Positions 11,374-22,999 of a stretch of 64,000 nucleotides of DNA are shown here, one piece after another (positions within the stretch are counted from its first letter, which is position 1; each line of letters begins with the position of its first letter). A program made the translations under genes and the position numbers. A model generated the notes under the pieces. That model was not told where the DNA came from and searched no databases. It saw only the letters and a list, made by a program, of their open reading frames with translations. Source of the DNA: Flammulina velutipes (lineage: Eukaryota; Basidiomycota; Agaricomycetes; Agaricales; Physalacriaceae); assembly GCA_011800155.1 (NCBI GenBank), contig CM022375.1, positions 2,728,001-2,792,000 on the forward strand. The letters are read 5' to 3'.

Positions 11374-12974
11374 CTATGGCGTAGACTCATAGAGACCCTC
11401 AGCAAAATACTCATAAGAATCTGCATTCCTTATCGCATCGAAAGGCTTCAACCTGAGGGCATGAGCGTCCTCGGTTCCACATGTAATATCCCGAGCGCGG
11501 GGTCGAACGAATGGGAAATGTGTAGCTTCGTGTATCAGCGTACCCGCCTTCGTATCCGTCCCGCCAGCAACTGGCACCGATTCAGCGCGAAACAACTTGC
11601 AGAGGTGAATGACCAGATGTTCAGGTAACGACTCATAACTGGATCAATCAATGGTGAGCTCGTTGAAAAAGCGAGACGAGACTGACTCTCCGATGACTAT
11701 CCATGCAAATATATTTTGGTCGCACGCACAATCATAGGTGTAACCGCCCTGGTACCCAGGAAGATTGAAAGAGCGGATCTTGCTGTACATCGCGCTGACA
11801 TGTTCCCTAGGCCAGTAGCTTTGAAAGCTGTTAGGCTTGGTCTCCCATTCCCCGAACCAATGCTCGTATGGTGCCCGGTCTTCTCCCTTTGTTTTCATTG
11901 TGTCGAGAGATCTAGATCAAGCATGACTATCATCCGAGAGATTCGGACTGAATGTTGAACAACTCACTCAATTGAAGAGGCTACAAGTTGATTTGCAATC
12001 TTCGCAGATCGGTTAATTATCACTGTTTGAACGGGAGAGCAGTCTACTGTTCCAAGTGTGAATGCTCGTTTCTTCGTATCCCCTTCGCTAGTTTCGACGT
12101 TTTTTGGTTGAGAAAATAATTTCCCCTGGATTGTTACTGTGCTAGATTTGACATTTACCCCGACTTTGGTGAGGACATCGTCGACCAAAACCCAGAAGAA
12201 ATCACGCGAGAGTTTGACATTGTAGACACCAGAGCCAGATTTCTTGAAATTATATCCCTGGCCGACTATAACGACACTATTAGATAGATATGATAATCGA
12301 GGATGTGGCGCACCGTTGTATTCGAAATCCATTGATTCACCAGCAGCGAGACTGTAGGTCGTGTGAGGAGGGTACGTTTTTCCTTCTACTTGAGAGCTTT
12401 CTTCACTGGTATTAGAGGAGTCTGATGCTGAGACTTGAGAACTGCTTGTGTCGTCGTCGCTGGTATAATCTGAGGATCCGGGACTCTTTCCCTCGGTATC
12501 CTTGTCTTTCTCGTCCTCTTCAAAGGTGACTTGCTCCACGTAATGAGTCAAATACGTCTCAATAGACCATTTTGCCCTGCCACCCACAAACCTGGGCTTA
12601 GTCTTTTCGTCCAACTCCTCCTCCGTCATTTTGTCTGATTCTTGCGTTGCGTCCAGCTCCTTCTTGAAATCGAGAACATCTGCGGCAAAATAACTGTAGA
12701 GTATCCCGCTCGGATCTGTGACGACTTTGATGTCTTTCGTGCTGTTGGATTTCAGCGTGCCAGTTATGGTGAAGTCGCCAACATCGTCAACGGAAGATGG
12801 AACTAGATGGTTGTGTGCATGAATATATCAGTGAAAACCATGGACTAGAAGTACTGTACCTTCCAGGGATAGTACCAGACTAATTTCTTGTGGAGACTTT
12901 GAGGTCGGCATCGCTGCTGCGCTCAGGAAAAGTGTCGCCAGGAAAGCAGTTCCAGAAAATGAGAGCAGAGGCAT
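11374..12974 (-). CDS. Secreted M35-type (Asp-zincin) metallopeptidase, copy 2
   Basis: Five exons: 12974-12860, 12802-12314, 12265-11968, 11911-11687, 11638-11374, giving 463 aa. The second intron is 48 nt without a stop, so reading straight through it stays in frame, but its paralogues splice at the same place. The layout is: signal peptide (LLSFSGTAFLATLFLSAAAM), prodomain/beta domain with DIKVVTDPSGILY and WVLVDDVLTKV, a Ser/Asp-rich linker, then the catalytic domain with EHWFGEWE, TYDCAC, GGTDTKAGTLIHEATH (HEATH 412-416) and Asp426 in RARDITCG as likely third zinc ligand. The C-terminal NADSYEYFAE is typical of peptidyl-Lys metalloendopeptidases. It is expected to be an extracellular endoprotease. 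It lies about 1.5 kb downstream of the type I F-box gene at 14498-16030, on the same strand. Confidence 0.85.
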
Positions 12975-14497
12975 TTTGTGAGAGTGCCATGATTGACGCA
13001 GCTTTTAAAGGTAACTGTCTTGCATAGCTAAGCATTGCCTGTGATCACCAAGCTACGAAGACCTCCCATGCAACACATCCCTAAGTGACGGAAAGAATCA
13101 AAGGATCAAGAGTTTGAGAACGTGAGAGAGATGTTCTAATATCAACGTCCAGTATAAACAACGTATCTCACTGATGGCATAATCCTTCGCGCTATGGCCA
13201 ATTGCTTTACTGTAATGTAACATCGACCTCGAAGGGCCTTGCCCGAATTTCTCAACATGACGATGATTTCCAATCAACAGCACCGCCCGGATTTTCCTAT
13301 TCAACTGTTGTAAAGTCCATGCTCCAGATCCCCGGATTTCTCAGCCGTTGTAAGGTTACGATGAAGTACGGTAGCGTGGGAATATCATCTGATCACATTC
13401 GACTTCCGCCACGTCACCTACCTGGCCGCCGTTACATCTCACTCTACGGTCTACCTTCATAGCTTGAACCGGTTTCTGTTACACGTTCAGAGGCTGAGGA
13501 TGCTCGATGTTGGTTACGTTAGAGGAAGTCTTGTACGAGTGCAATCAGTACTCACACGGCATTGATCAGTTCAAAACGATGATAAGCATGTACGGTATAG
13601 AACCCTAATCACTCGTGAAATAAAACATACATATGAAAAGAAGACTATTCCACAATGCAGAGCGAATCATTTGGATGCTAGAAATTGGATACGACGTGAC
13701 CAACTTTGCATCCCGGAGTGACGCCCTATTGATAACTACAGCGCGCCATCCTCATCGCTCCGCGGATAAGCGATTTCGTCCTGGTGATGTTAACGTGAGG
13801 TAATACTTTCGCCCGTCTGAAAGAATGCAAAGCTACAGCTGCGCATATAGTGTACGGCGGAATCCGACGCCGACATAACTTGAAGATGAATGTGCTAGTG
13901 TAGGATTACTAGGTGGGCAAGGACACGAAGGTGAAGAGGTCTTGCCAATAGAGGCGGCGATCGTTTTTCGCATCGAAGGTGGGGGTAGAAGAAACCGTAA
14001 ATGCTAGAGGAGGACTGAAATGGGATAATTTGAATACAGATGTACTACGACGACGTAAAATTTCCAAGACGGCATTCCACGCGGAGGGAGAAAAAGATCA
14101 TTTCATGTGAAGCGAGGGAAAGAAGACAATGGTGCATGCACGTTTGAGAGGAAAAAAGATAAGTCGTGAGTGCAACGAACATAGAACATAGAGCCAGGTC
14201 TCCAGGCTAGAGAAAAAGATGATGGCAGTAACACGCGGTACAACGGGCCGTACTTCCGCATCATGACGCTCACCACGACCACGACTCGTTCGACTTTATG
14301 CTCTCAGTTGATTCGTTTAAAACTGTATACTCGATACTTGCTTGTCGACGACGCCATAACGACTATCGAAGAAACGACCCCCCCCCTCTGAATCTCTGTG
14401 GCGAGTGGTGGCATTCTTCTCAAGGAGCCACAAGATTCTCGACGCTCCCCATTCTCTCTATAGTGTTACATTGCCGTAGTTTACATGTCGTAATATC
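12975..14497. other. Intergenic, no gene recognised
   Basis: Spacer between the M35 copy 2 start and the stop of the type I F-box gene. It holds the M35 promoter (CTTTAAAAG at about 13001-13010). The remaining short frames have no paralogue in the window and no convincing splice pairs. Confidence 0.45.
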
Positions 14498-16030
14498 TTA
14501 CATCATCGCTAACGCCTTAATGTTTCTCTCCAACTTCAATTTATCTTCCTCAGACATTGTGTTCTTCAACTTCTCTCCAACACTGACCTGCAACGGTAAA
14601 GGCCTAAACCCTGCTGCCTTCTCCTGTTCAATCGCCGATAACAGATCGAGCACACCTTCTTCAAATCCGTCCAAGTGCAACGTCTCCAACGTAGCCAGTG
14701 TGCCTTGCCGCCAGTAGCGTCCCAGCATCGTCAGGATATATGTCTGCCCATCGTTGCAGATAAGGTTCTCCAACGAAAGATGTTTGAGCCCAGACAATTT
14801 ATGGAGGAAGAACACAATAAGCGGCATCGTCCAGTGACCGCAAATTGGTGCAAACTCTTCCTCACACAGTCGGAGATCTTTAGTAAGGCGCGTAAGTGTC
14901 TTGGCAGAGAGCTCTGTCCCTGGTTGGGGGATTTCGACTTTATGATCTCGTTCATTGGGAAAGACCACACCGTCGAGGGTGAGTCGCTCCAACTGCCGAA
15001 GTGGGACGAATCGGATGAGGTCGATGATAAATTCATGATGAGGGAACTCATAGTCGTATGTGTCGCGGTCGCGAGACATATCCTTGAGGGTGAGATCCTT
15101 TAGTCCAAGTAGGTCCATATGAAAGAAGAAGAGCATAGGAGCCTCCAGATGCACGTATCCAAACGAAAGGACCTCCAGGGTTTTAACGACCATGCAGTAA
15201 TCCCCCCAATGATCATCGGACCGAGGGTCCAAACACAGAACATCCATCACTTCCAGAACGCGCAACGACTCAATGACGGGTTCCAGTAAATCGAGGAGTT
15301 CAAGCACTTCGACTCCGCTTCCGTGAAGACAAAGTCGACGGATGTTGTGGGGAATGGGGAGACGATTCCACTGAAAGTGCCCGCTGAGAATTTCGACGTG
15401 GTCGAGATTGGGGTATAACTCGTCGCCCCATTCGTTCAGAGCCTCCCTTTCCATGTCAGTGGACTCATGTTGAAGAACATAGGACTGCTTTTCGATGAGG
15501 GACGCGGGGAGTTCATCATCATTTTCCTCATCAAATAAAGCGAGTTGTGGATCTTGGACACCGTTGTGGATGAAGGAGGAGAGGAGGGGCATAGATATTC
15601 CCCCTAGCTGGCGCAGAACAGCCCTCTCAAGAAAGAAGTCAAAGCCGGAGATTTCGAGGTGCTTGACGCGAGACGCCACCATCTGGAGTATCTGTCCCAA
15701 CATTTCGGCATCTTGGATATCGAATACGTTGGGCTTGATATGGATGGGTAGTTGGATGGTAATGTCGAGGGGACGCTTCCCGCTACGAAGAAGCTTGGTA
15801 TGAGTTGACTGAAAAAGAGATTGGCCGGGGGAATGCGCAGATCTCTCTGAGATGAAGACATGTGTCCATAGCTCGAGATATGCTTCAACCGTCGCATTCC
15901 AGCGTCGGGAGACTAGACGAAGACTCGGGAGCGTTTTGGAGCACCAATCTTCGTTAGACTGGGAGTGGAATGCGTGTGTGAATATTTCGCTGATCGTCTC
16001 GATCGCCAAGGAGTTGATAGTGACAGGCAT
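14498..16030 (-). CDS. Type I F-box-like protein (510 aa)
   Basis: Intact single-exon gene starting MPVTINSLAIETISEIF. The F-box-like domain occupies residues about 5-65 (LAIETISEIF ... TLPSLRLVSRRWNATVEAY ... LWTHVFISE). The body is LRR-like (LESFSFGY/LKDLTLKD/LERLTLDGVVF/LKHLSLENLI spacing) and ends in the charged helix SEEDKLKLERNIKAL. It is probably a substrate-recognition subunit of an SCF ubiquitin ligase, target unknown. It is divergently paired with the type III F-box gene at 16468-17387. The same pair recurs damaged at 20820-22546 and 57603-59840. TATA-like TATATAT at 16139-16145 on its strand lies about 110 bp from the ATG. Confidence 0.88.
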   Translation of the reverse strand: MPVTINSLAIETISEIFTHAFHSQSNEDWCSKTLPSLRLVSRRWNATVEAYLELWTHVFISERSAHSPGQSLFQSTHTKLLRSGKRPLDITIQLPIHIKPNVFDIQDAEMLGQILQMVASRVKHLEISGFDFFLERAVLRQLGGISMPLLSSFIHNGVQDPQLALFDEENDDELPASLIEKQSYVLQHESTDMEREALNEWGDELYPNLDHVEILSGHFQWNRLPIPHNIRRLCLHGSGVEVLELLDLLEPVIESLRVLEVMDVLCLDPRSDDHWGDYCMVVKTLEVLSFGYVHLEAPMLFFFHMDLLGLKDLTLKDMSRDRDTYDYEFPHHEFIIDLIRFVPLRQLERLTLDGVVFPNERDHKVEIPQPGTELSAKTLTRLTKDLRLCEEEFAPICGHWTMPLIVFFLHKLSGLKHLSLENLICNDGQTYILTMLGRYWRQGTLATLETLHLDGFEEGVLDLLSAIEQEKAAGFRPLPLQVSVGEKLKNTMSEEDKLKLERNIKALAMM

Positions 16031-16467
16031 ATTTCTGTTCGAATATTAGAACGCTGAACCCATGTAGCGGAAGGGAACTCACAAAAAGCGTTGGATGAGT
16101 TGAAAAATGGGAGAACATTACCTACATGTTACCGTGTAATATATAGAATGGTCAGAGGCGCGCGGACGCACCTTCTATTGTTCGCAGGAGAACAGTGAAC
16201 AATCGATCTCGGCCATGACTTCGGCCATTCTCCTCAGCATTAAAACTATCGGGGCGCAGCTGTGGCGCACAGTAAACCTAGATGCAAGTTCTTCAGTGAA
16301 GTACACTGTATGTCGGTTCACAAAATATATGAACACTCAAGGCAAGCTCAGAAACAAAGAACTTTGTGGGCCGCAATACTTGTTCGAACAAAGAATTGTC
16401 TCGGCATTTGCCGGTCAAAATCACCTTCAATGCAAGCGTCGGCATCTTGCTTCCTACCATAATGACC
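16031..16467. promoter_or_regulatory. Bidirectional promoter region of a divergent F-box pair
   Basis: 437 bp between the start codons of the minus-strand type I gene and the plus-strand type III gene. It contains a TATA-like TATATAT (16139-16145, minus) and the octamer GTGGCGCA at 16262-16269. The related spacer at 58038-58501 has TGCGCCAC at 58216-58223. The third copy of the pair has GTGGCGCA at 21390-21397, inside the type I remnant and 220 bp upstream of the type III ATG. Confidence 0.5.
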
Positions 16468-17387
16468 ATGCAAACCACAGCTCTCCCATACGAACTGCTC
16501 TCTATCATATTCAAGCTTTCTGCTTCAGAAGATACGAAAACCGCCTGTAGACTCGCTTGTGTCTCGCGCGTCGTCAAGATGTGGTACATATCATCCTCTC
16601 CCCGGGAAAGCGCGTTCACTCACCTCTTCTTAGGGTAGATCCATTCATCTATCACACCCTCTTCATCACCGGATCCACAAAATCCAAACAAATCGAGTAT
16701 ACACTCTCCCAACGCGACCCGGTCCTCCTTCAAGGCATGATCAAAACATTCATTCGCGGGATTCCCTTCGGGGACTCTGAAGCCCAACTCGAATCACGTC
16801 TTCTACCTGCTCTCTCTTGCATAACACACATGTCCTACTTCTGCACCTCCAAGAGCTTCCCCACCCTGACTCGTCTCTTGCTCGAATGTCATGCGCTACG
16901 CCGTATCACCATATCTTTCCCCTCTCGACAGGCCGCGGAGCGTCACCTCCCCTCTCTATGCAGCGAACACGTCACCCACTTATCTCTACGCATCTCAGGC
17001 TTCTCCCTCATCACTCTATATTCCCAGGATACATGGGAAGGCCTGAGTCGACGGTTCCGACGGCTCCAATGCCTATATTTGCATGGATACGAAACGCAAG
17101 AAGCGACGCCCGAATCTTGTAAGAAGATATTGCGAGCTTTTGAGCCTCGGCTTCGACGGCTTATTCTTGATGTGAGCGCCAGGTCTACGAGGAGTGATTC
17201 GCCAGTGGAAAGGAGTGTGCTTCCGAAAGAGGTGTTCGTGATTTCGGCGAATCATGGATGTGTTGTGAATGGAAGAGTGTTGAGGGGACGAGGAGTGTCG
17301 TATCCCGTACGACGGAATGGAGATTGGTTGACTGAGAAGATCCTCGAGTTAGATTTTTGGGATGCGGTTGTGGATCGAACTAGATAG
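16468..17387 (+). CDS. Type III F-box-like protein (289 aa)
   Basis: Two exons, 16468-16583 and 16634-17387, joined as MW|VDPFIYHTLF. The paralogue at 21610 has the identical phase (TW|LDPIIYQTLF). I chose the Met at 16468 because it aligns with the Met of both other copies, although ATG 16462 is in frame. The N-terminus has an F-box-like motif (LPYELLSIIFKLSASEDT ... CRLACVSRVV). The body resembles the LRR-like F-box proteins common in agaricomycetes (VEYTLSQRD, LRRITISFPS, LCSEHVTHLSLRISG). The C-terminus is conserved (DWLTEKILELDFWD). It is divergent from the type I gene at 14498-16030. Confidence 0.8.
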
Positions 17388-17679
17388 TGTACTATCGACG
17401 AAGGAACAGGATATATCATTGAACATGACAGGAAGTAATCGGGGAAGTGCACGAAAGGGTGGAGATGCATGAGCCATATTTGCGCCACCATGATGTACAA
17501 AGATGGGTAACATCATTTACGTTGCAACCATTCCTGACCCCAACGCGAGGAGAGACCATACGCCTTGTTCCTCGATTTCGGAGGAAGAGTACGCGGAAAC
17601 ATAACATGATACGTAGTTTTGTGAGCAGACAAAAGAATGTCGCGTCGATAAATATGATCTACAAAGTGGTCCCAGGTGT

Positions 17680-19380
17680 CCGTACATAGGGTATACTTCC
17701 CAATCCTAGAATCAACATATATCTTCCACGCACAAGCACAAAGTGCAGACCACGATTATCCGCCCTTCCAGACCCAACGGCCATCGCCAACTCAGTTCCA
17801 GCGGAATGCTCTAGTCCTCTGACACGGAACCATCTCCTTCCCGAAGAATTGACCTCTCCCAACGAAGAAGATCGGTCGACGAACGCTAGGAGGCATGCGA
17901 TGTTCGCAACGTCCTGGCATAGGCACAACCGAAAGACCAGGTAACAGTATGTGCGACGGTCATGGACGGGAGCTGGGTGATAGGGACACGGGGATTGTAG
18001 ATGTTCGAAGGAATCGGAAGGGAGGGGACCGGATGGTATGGAGCTTGCGATGAGCGCTGCCCGCCGATACTCGCACAGTTGAGTGGTCCAGATGGTAAGG
18101 GACACGTAGGCTGCTAACATCCCACGACAAGCGCCTTGCAGTTGCATGATTTACTAGCGGAAAGAAAGTGCGTCTAGGGTTAAGGTCAGAAATTTGCCGA
18201 ACCAAAAGACTAAAAAACATACAGCGTGTGCATCCCGATGTCGTGTTTGAGCCTTCCAGTAGCGCGACTCGACGTCGATAACCGACGAACTCGAGCGCAA
18301 GTGTCAAGATATTCTTCGACGAACACCGTCGAAGGTCCTCTGCCAGTCTTTATTAGCGCTGGGTGCTAATTCTTTGTCCCTGCCTCCCACTCTTTATACC
18401 ACTGCGGCCCGCCAATTAACCAACGCAATAAGTCCAGGACCAAGCAGCGATATGGAGAGACAAGCATGAATTAGGGGAGACTTCCGACGCCGGGGTGGAT
18501 GCGGGGATTGGCCACTATAACGACAGACCGACGCTGTAAGGCTGCGAGAGTCCGAAGGGTAACGATGTTCGAGAGTTTTGGCGACTCCTGTCAAGGTTTC
18601 TGACCTATTCGCCATCGTCGTCTGGACTGCTGTGGAGGGGTATCGATATCAAATCGGGTACATGTTGGTTTCGAATTTTGCCAATCGTAGAGGAACGGAC
18701 GTGCGACAGGATATGAACAAGCTGCCAAACCTTGTGGATGGTGGGGTTCCTGGATAGTGGAGAGGGATTGTTCTTCGCCTGAGCTGCATCGCTCTCTTGA
18801 AAATGGGCTCTAGCTTTGGAGATGAGTAATGCAGAAGATGATGCGACAGCGACGTACAATTGCTATTTCTTGCCGCCGTAAGCTGTCCTATGGCTACGAC
18901 TAAGCGCTGATTTCGTTCCCGTTGCGGTAGGGGGGGGGGGGGGATTCTCAGTTGACGCACTGTATGCAGTGTGAGCTAACGTGGCAAGCACAGGATGAAG
19001 CAACGTACCAATGAGCCATGGACGATACGAGAGATGGACTGAAGCGATGGGCGCGGGGCCGGGCGGTTAGGTAGCTTGTGCGACGCGACGACCAGCTCTT
19101 TGCAGAGCTCCCGTGCAAGATACGTTGATCTTGAACGCTGTGTTGGATCGACAACGGGGAATATCGTAGTCCCTAAAGCTAGATTAAGCGAGTGGGCAGA
19201 TGGCAAGAATGCGCACGTACAAAACGGGCTGAACCTGGTGGTTATATCCAAACGACAGCCTTGGAAATGGGATAATCCGTTGGAAAGGCGCTCTCTGACG
19301 ATTGTTCGCAAGGAAAAGGAAAGAGATGGTCGTCGTTAACGAGCAACCCAGGTCACACTCCGGCACAACGGACCGCATCT
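17680..19380 (-). repeat. R1 dispersed degenerate repeat, copy 2
   Basis: On the minus strand it starts near 19380 (GATGCGGTCCGTTGTGCCGG) and ends near 17690 (GGGAAGTATACCC). Long stretches are nearly identical to 55700-57290, including SIPSGPLPSDSFEHLQSP- and VANIACxLAFVDRSSSLGEV-coding stretches. It contains GTATGTTTTTTAG...CTTAACCCTAG (about 18175-18225, minus), which looks like an intron. A 162-codon frame (17659-18147) exists, but frames are not kept across copies, so I treat it as a decayed element or gene. A run of 14 G lies at 18930-18943. Confidence 0.65.
18930..18943 (+). repeat. Poly-G homopolymer (14 nt)
   Basis: Uninterrupted run of 14 G inside R1 copy 2. Shorter G runs occur near 9391 and 10238. 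Length calls at such runs are error-prone. Confidence 0.9.
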
Positions 19381-19399
19381 CCCTGGCTTTCTACCGAAA

Positions 19400-20610
19400 C
19401 TAACTATCTGCCGAGAAATATGAGATACGGCATTGAAATAATCTCAAAGCTTTGGTAGTGCCCTGTGCCATACACAATGGAAACAGACTCTCCATCTCCC
19501 CCAAATCCATGTACCTAGACTCCAGATTAATCCTCTCCAGATCCATCCCCGCCAGGACCTCATCCAGTCGACCGACATTTATGCAAGGTCCGTTGCATTT
19601 CTCCATGTATATGGTCACAGGCCTCAAATGCCCTTAAGTCGAGGTGAGCGTCTCACAGATTCGGTCCTCCAACCTGGGATCGAGAATGAACCTGAAATCC
19701 TCTACGGTAGCAGGAATTCTGATACAACCACGGTCGCTTCCAATATTTCAGTAAACAGATAAATCCGGGAGACGGAGTGGAATACATACAAATCACACGA
19801 ATAACTCTGCATGTACAGCAGGCGCAATGAGGGGTATCTCCGAAGGAACCCAGAGAATGATTCTCTCGGAGGGCAATATGCGGGGAGTAGCGTGATTTCC
19901 CGTAGATTAGGGAATGGCGTCTTCGCGCTGGAGAGAAGGTCGAATAACATCAAATCGGACGTCCGTATGATGTGTATCTCCAGGCAAGACAGTTGTGATA
20001 CTGCTTTGGGCGCCTCGAACCCCCGCGTATCCCAAGGCTGGGTGCATGACTTCAAAGATTGCTCTCTCGCCGTTGGCCACATCTCCAGTGCGAGAGCTTT
20101 GAGGTCATGTAGTTCCAAGCAGCGGATATTGAGAGTGGTGAGACTGGATATGGAATGGACGATAGTGACCAGGTCGGAGAGACGAGGAAAAGAAACAGCG
20201 CAGAGCGACATCATAGTGAGACGTGGGCATGCACTTATGAGAGTCAATGGTGGGATTCCATCATGGTCTTTCCAGGTGAGATCCTCCAAAAAGAGCTCTC
20301 TCAGATTCACCGCTCGAGAGAGTAAAGGAGATAGAAGGGAAATCATAGGCTTTCCGTCACAGGGGAGAAGTGAGATTTGCACTCTGATCCTCCAAATGGC
20401 TGCTGCGGATTCTTGAGCACTGTCCATGATATCCATCAGCTCCCGCATTTTTAATAATTGACGAATGTAGATGTCTTTGAATCGGCGCTCCCGCACGAAA
20501 GGGGCCATTTCAGGCCAGGCCAGGCTGAATTTTGCCCATATCGGCGGTGAGCCTAGACGCCAGACTTCATTGGCGATGAGAGATTTGATTTCTGGTGGAA
20601 GAGATGGCAT
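19400..20610 (-). pseudogene. Type II F-box-like gene with damaged second exon
   Basis: Exon 1 (20610-19790) is intact and starts MPSLPPEIKSLIANEVW. It carries the F-box (KFSLAWPEMAPFVRERRFKD) and the LRR-like body (LTMMSLCAVSFPRLSDLV, FEAPKAVSQLSCLEIHI). It is a close paralogue of 49462-50668. The splice acceptor before exon 2 is recognisable (about 19736), but the exon has lost one base near 19680 and has a TAA at 19636-19634. Comparison with the paralogue puts the RKGNLKTVTVYM region out of frame or after a stop. The remaining C-terminal frame (YMEKCNGPCINVGRLDEVLA ...) is readable to 19400. Read through the intron, the ORF ends at 19702. Either a C-terminally shortened protein is made or the copy is dead. 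Confidence 0.6.
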
Positions 20611-20819
20611 ATGGTGGTGTGAAGCAAGAGGCGGCACACGGACCGTGTTGATCCGCAAGACGCCACATTGAGTTTCGCCCCTCCAGTGGCTCGTGTTCTC
20701 TGACTCGTAGCAGATAACAGTTTGGGAAACATATGATAGTTCTAATCTTGACCAGAGGCATGATGCAGATACAGACGTTACCGACATGATCATTCTCGTG
20801 ATGGTGATTTGCATGGTTG

Positions 20820-21423
20820 CTCAGGTTGAATGTTATTTTCGCAAACGTTCTTGATGCTTGCGGTGGTACAAATGTGTATACGGAGGTCTCAAACGTTGAG
20901 TCGTCGTGCAGACTGTCCAACCACGACGCAGCTCCATGTTGGTACCCCAAGCAGAGGACCTCGAGGTCAGCAAAGCCAATGCGGCCATCTTCCATTTCAT
21001 TATTGGAGTCATCTGTCCATGTCCGCGACATCGGTGAGCGCCAGAACGCGCAGCGACTCACGGATAGGTGCCAGAACATCGAGCAACTCTACCACGGAAA
21101 CTAAGTTATCTGGTTGTTCATGGAGAGAAAGAAGATGAATGGCTATGCGGGATTGGAAAACGGTTCCAGTCGAAATAATCTCCGACGATTTCGATAACGC
21201 GGAGAATGGGGTTTGATTCGTCGCCCCACCTATGTAGGGGCTCTCTTTCCATCTCGTCGGATGTGTGGTCCGTATAATAAATAGATTTATGAGGCGCGAG
21301 TGCAGACTTTCTATCGCTCCTTTCAGAATCTAAGTAATGAGCCAATGATTTCAGTAATTTCAATCGGACATTCTCGTTGAAGCGCATATGTGGCGCACAC
21401 TGCGGGTCAAATGAACGCTCCAA
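20820..21423 (-). pseudogene. Truncated type I F-box-like remnant
   Basis: The frame from 21423 to 21118 reads DEMEREPLHRWGDESNPILR and FDWNRFPIPHS. This matches DMEREALNEWGDELYPNLD and FQWNRLPIPHN of the 14498-16030 protein. Further on, a second frame matches ESLRVLxxxDV and LEVLCLGYQH with stops in between. The N-terminal F-box part and the C-terminal half are missing. It abuts the type II gene on its 3' side and faces the type III gene at 21610, so it is the decayed partner of a duplicated divergent type I/type III pair. The octamer GTGGCGCA lies at 21390-21397. Confidence 0.7.
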
Positions 21424-21609
21424 CGTGCAACAGAAAATGATATCACCTGTTTGAATTTCCTACAACTATTTATACTGTTGATTGTGCATGTAGGAACACT
21501 CACATTCCACCACGCCAAAATTGTCGAACAAAGGATCCCCTCGGCATTCGCCGGTCAAACTCTTAAAGCTTCTCCCACGACAATGATCTTGCTTTCCACC
21601 ATCACAACC

Positions 21610-22546
21610 ATGCATACCACGACTCTTCCTTACGAACTCCTCCAAATCATATTCAAACTCTCCGCGTCGCAAGACACGCGAGCCGCATGTAAATTCGCTC
21701 GCATCTCCCCCGTCGTCAAGACATGGTAAGTGCATCTCATCTCCTTCCATGCAACCTCACTCACCCCCGGTTAGGTTGGATCCCATTATATACCAAACCC
21801 TCTTCATAACAGGAGCCACCAAATCCAAACAAGTAGAATACACACTCTCCCACCGCGATCCCATCCCGCTCCAACGAATGATCAAAACATTCATACGCGG
21901 GATCCCCTACGGGGACTCTGAAGCCCAACTCGAATCATACCTTATCCCAGCTCTCTCCGGCATAACCCGTCTATCATATGTCTGCACTACCAAGAGTTCT
22001 CACACCCTTACCCGCCTGTTGACGAACTGTCAAGCTTTGCGCCACCTCGCCATATCGTTCCCCTCGGCAGAAGCCGCACGGCGCCTTCTCCCATCTCTGG
22101 GCAGCGAACACGCCACGCACCTCTCTCTCCACATCTCAGGCTCATACACCGCCTCTCTATACACAGAGAACTCGAACTGGGCAGGCCTGAGTCGACGATT
22201 CCCGAATCTCCAATGCCTGTACTTGCACGGATGCACCAAGAACAAGCTGACGCTCGAACTTTTCGAGGGCATAGTACAGTCTTTTGAACCGCGTCTTCGT
22301 CGATTCGTTCTTGACGTGAGCGAAACCCTTGCTAGTTATGATTCAGAATGGGGTGTGCTGAAGAGGATCCGGACGATCACGGCCAGCGAACCGAAATTGG
22401 TGGACGTGGTTTCCTCACCTCAAGGGCATATCAAGGAAAGCGTCCTGAGAGAGAACGGAGTGTCATATATCAAGCCAAGGAGTGGAGATTGGTTACATGA
22501 GAAGATCCTCGAGTTGGACTTTTGGGATGTCACCGAAGTAGAGTGA
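21610..22546 (+). CDS. Type III F-box-like protein (295 aa)
   Basis: Two exons, 21610-21725 and 21775-22546. The exon phase and the W-L-D-P junction match the 16468-17387 paralogue. F-box-like N-terminus: LPYELLQIIFKLSASQDTR. LRR-like body: LTRLLTNCQALRHLAISFPS, LGSEHATHLSLHISG. The conserved C-terminus is GDWLHEKILELDFWD. An in-frame Met upstream (21583, MILLSTITTM) is possible but is not shared by the other copies. The copy is open throughout while its divergent type I partner is a remnant. It probably works as an SCF adaptor with unknown target. Confidence 0.8.
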
Positions 22547-22999
22547 ATAATGTATTTTACAAATAGTAAAAGCCATGTCTTGTCTAAATGTGTATCGTGA
22601 CTCACATATATCTCAACAAGTCGTACCGCTAAGCGTAGGGAAACAGTGATCACCACATCCAAGATATTGTCTGAAAATACTGAAAATGTACGCCACAGCG
22701 ATCACATTTACCGCAAACAATATTAAGTTCGTCGTCCCCATCACCGTTTGCATGATGGGTAATGAAACACAAACAAGCTATGCTTATGAAGAGGGTGTCG
22801 CAAATCGGGCAGCAATAAACGCATGTATGCAGGTGCGTCTCCCCATTATGTCTGATAGCTAAAACTAATAAGATGAGTTGACGACCTAGGTAAAACTGAC
22901 ATTAATAGAGATAAGCAAACCGTGGAGGCAAATGAAGAACATATCGCATGTGTTGTACTTCCTCAGACCGGACAACCAGCTAAGAGCATGCGATCTCCA
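22547..22999. other. Intergenic, no gene recognised
   Basis: Spacer between the type III gene and R1 copy 3. No conserved frame or motif seen. Confidence 0.4.

Noticed and set aside
17659..18147. 162-codon minus-strand ORF in R1 copy 2
   Set aside because: The related copies at 55700 and 50710 do not keep this frame. No domain and no start context; treated as part of a degenerate repeat.
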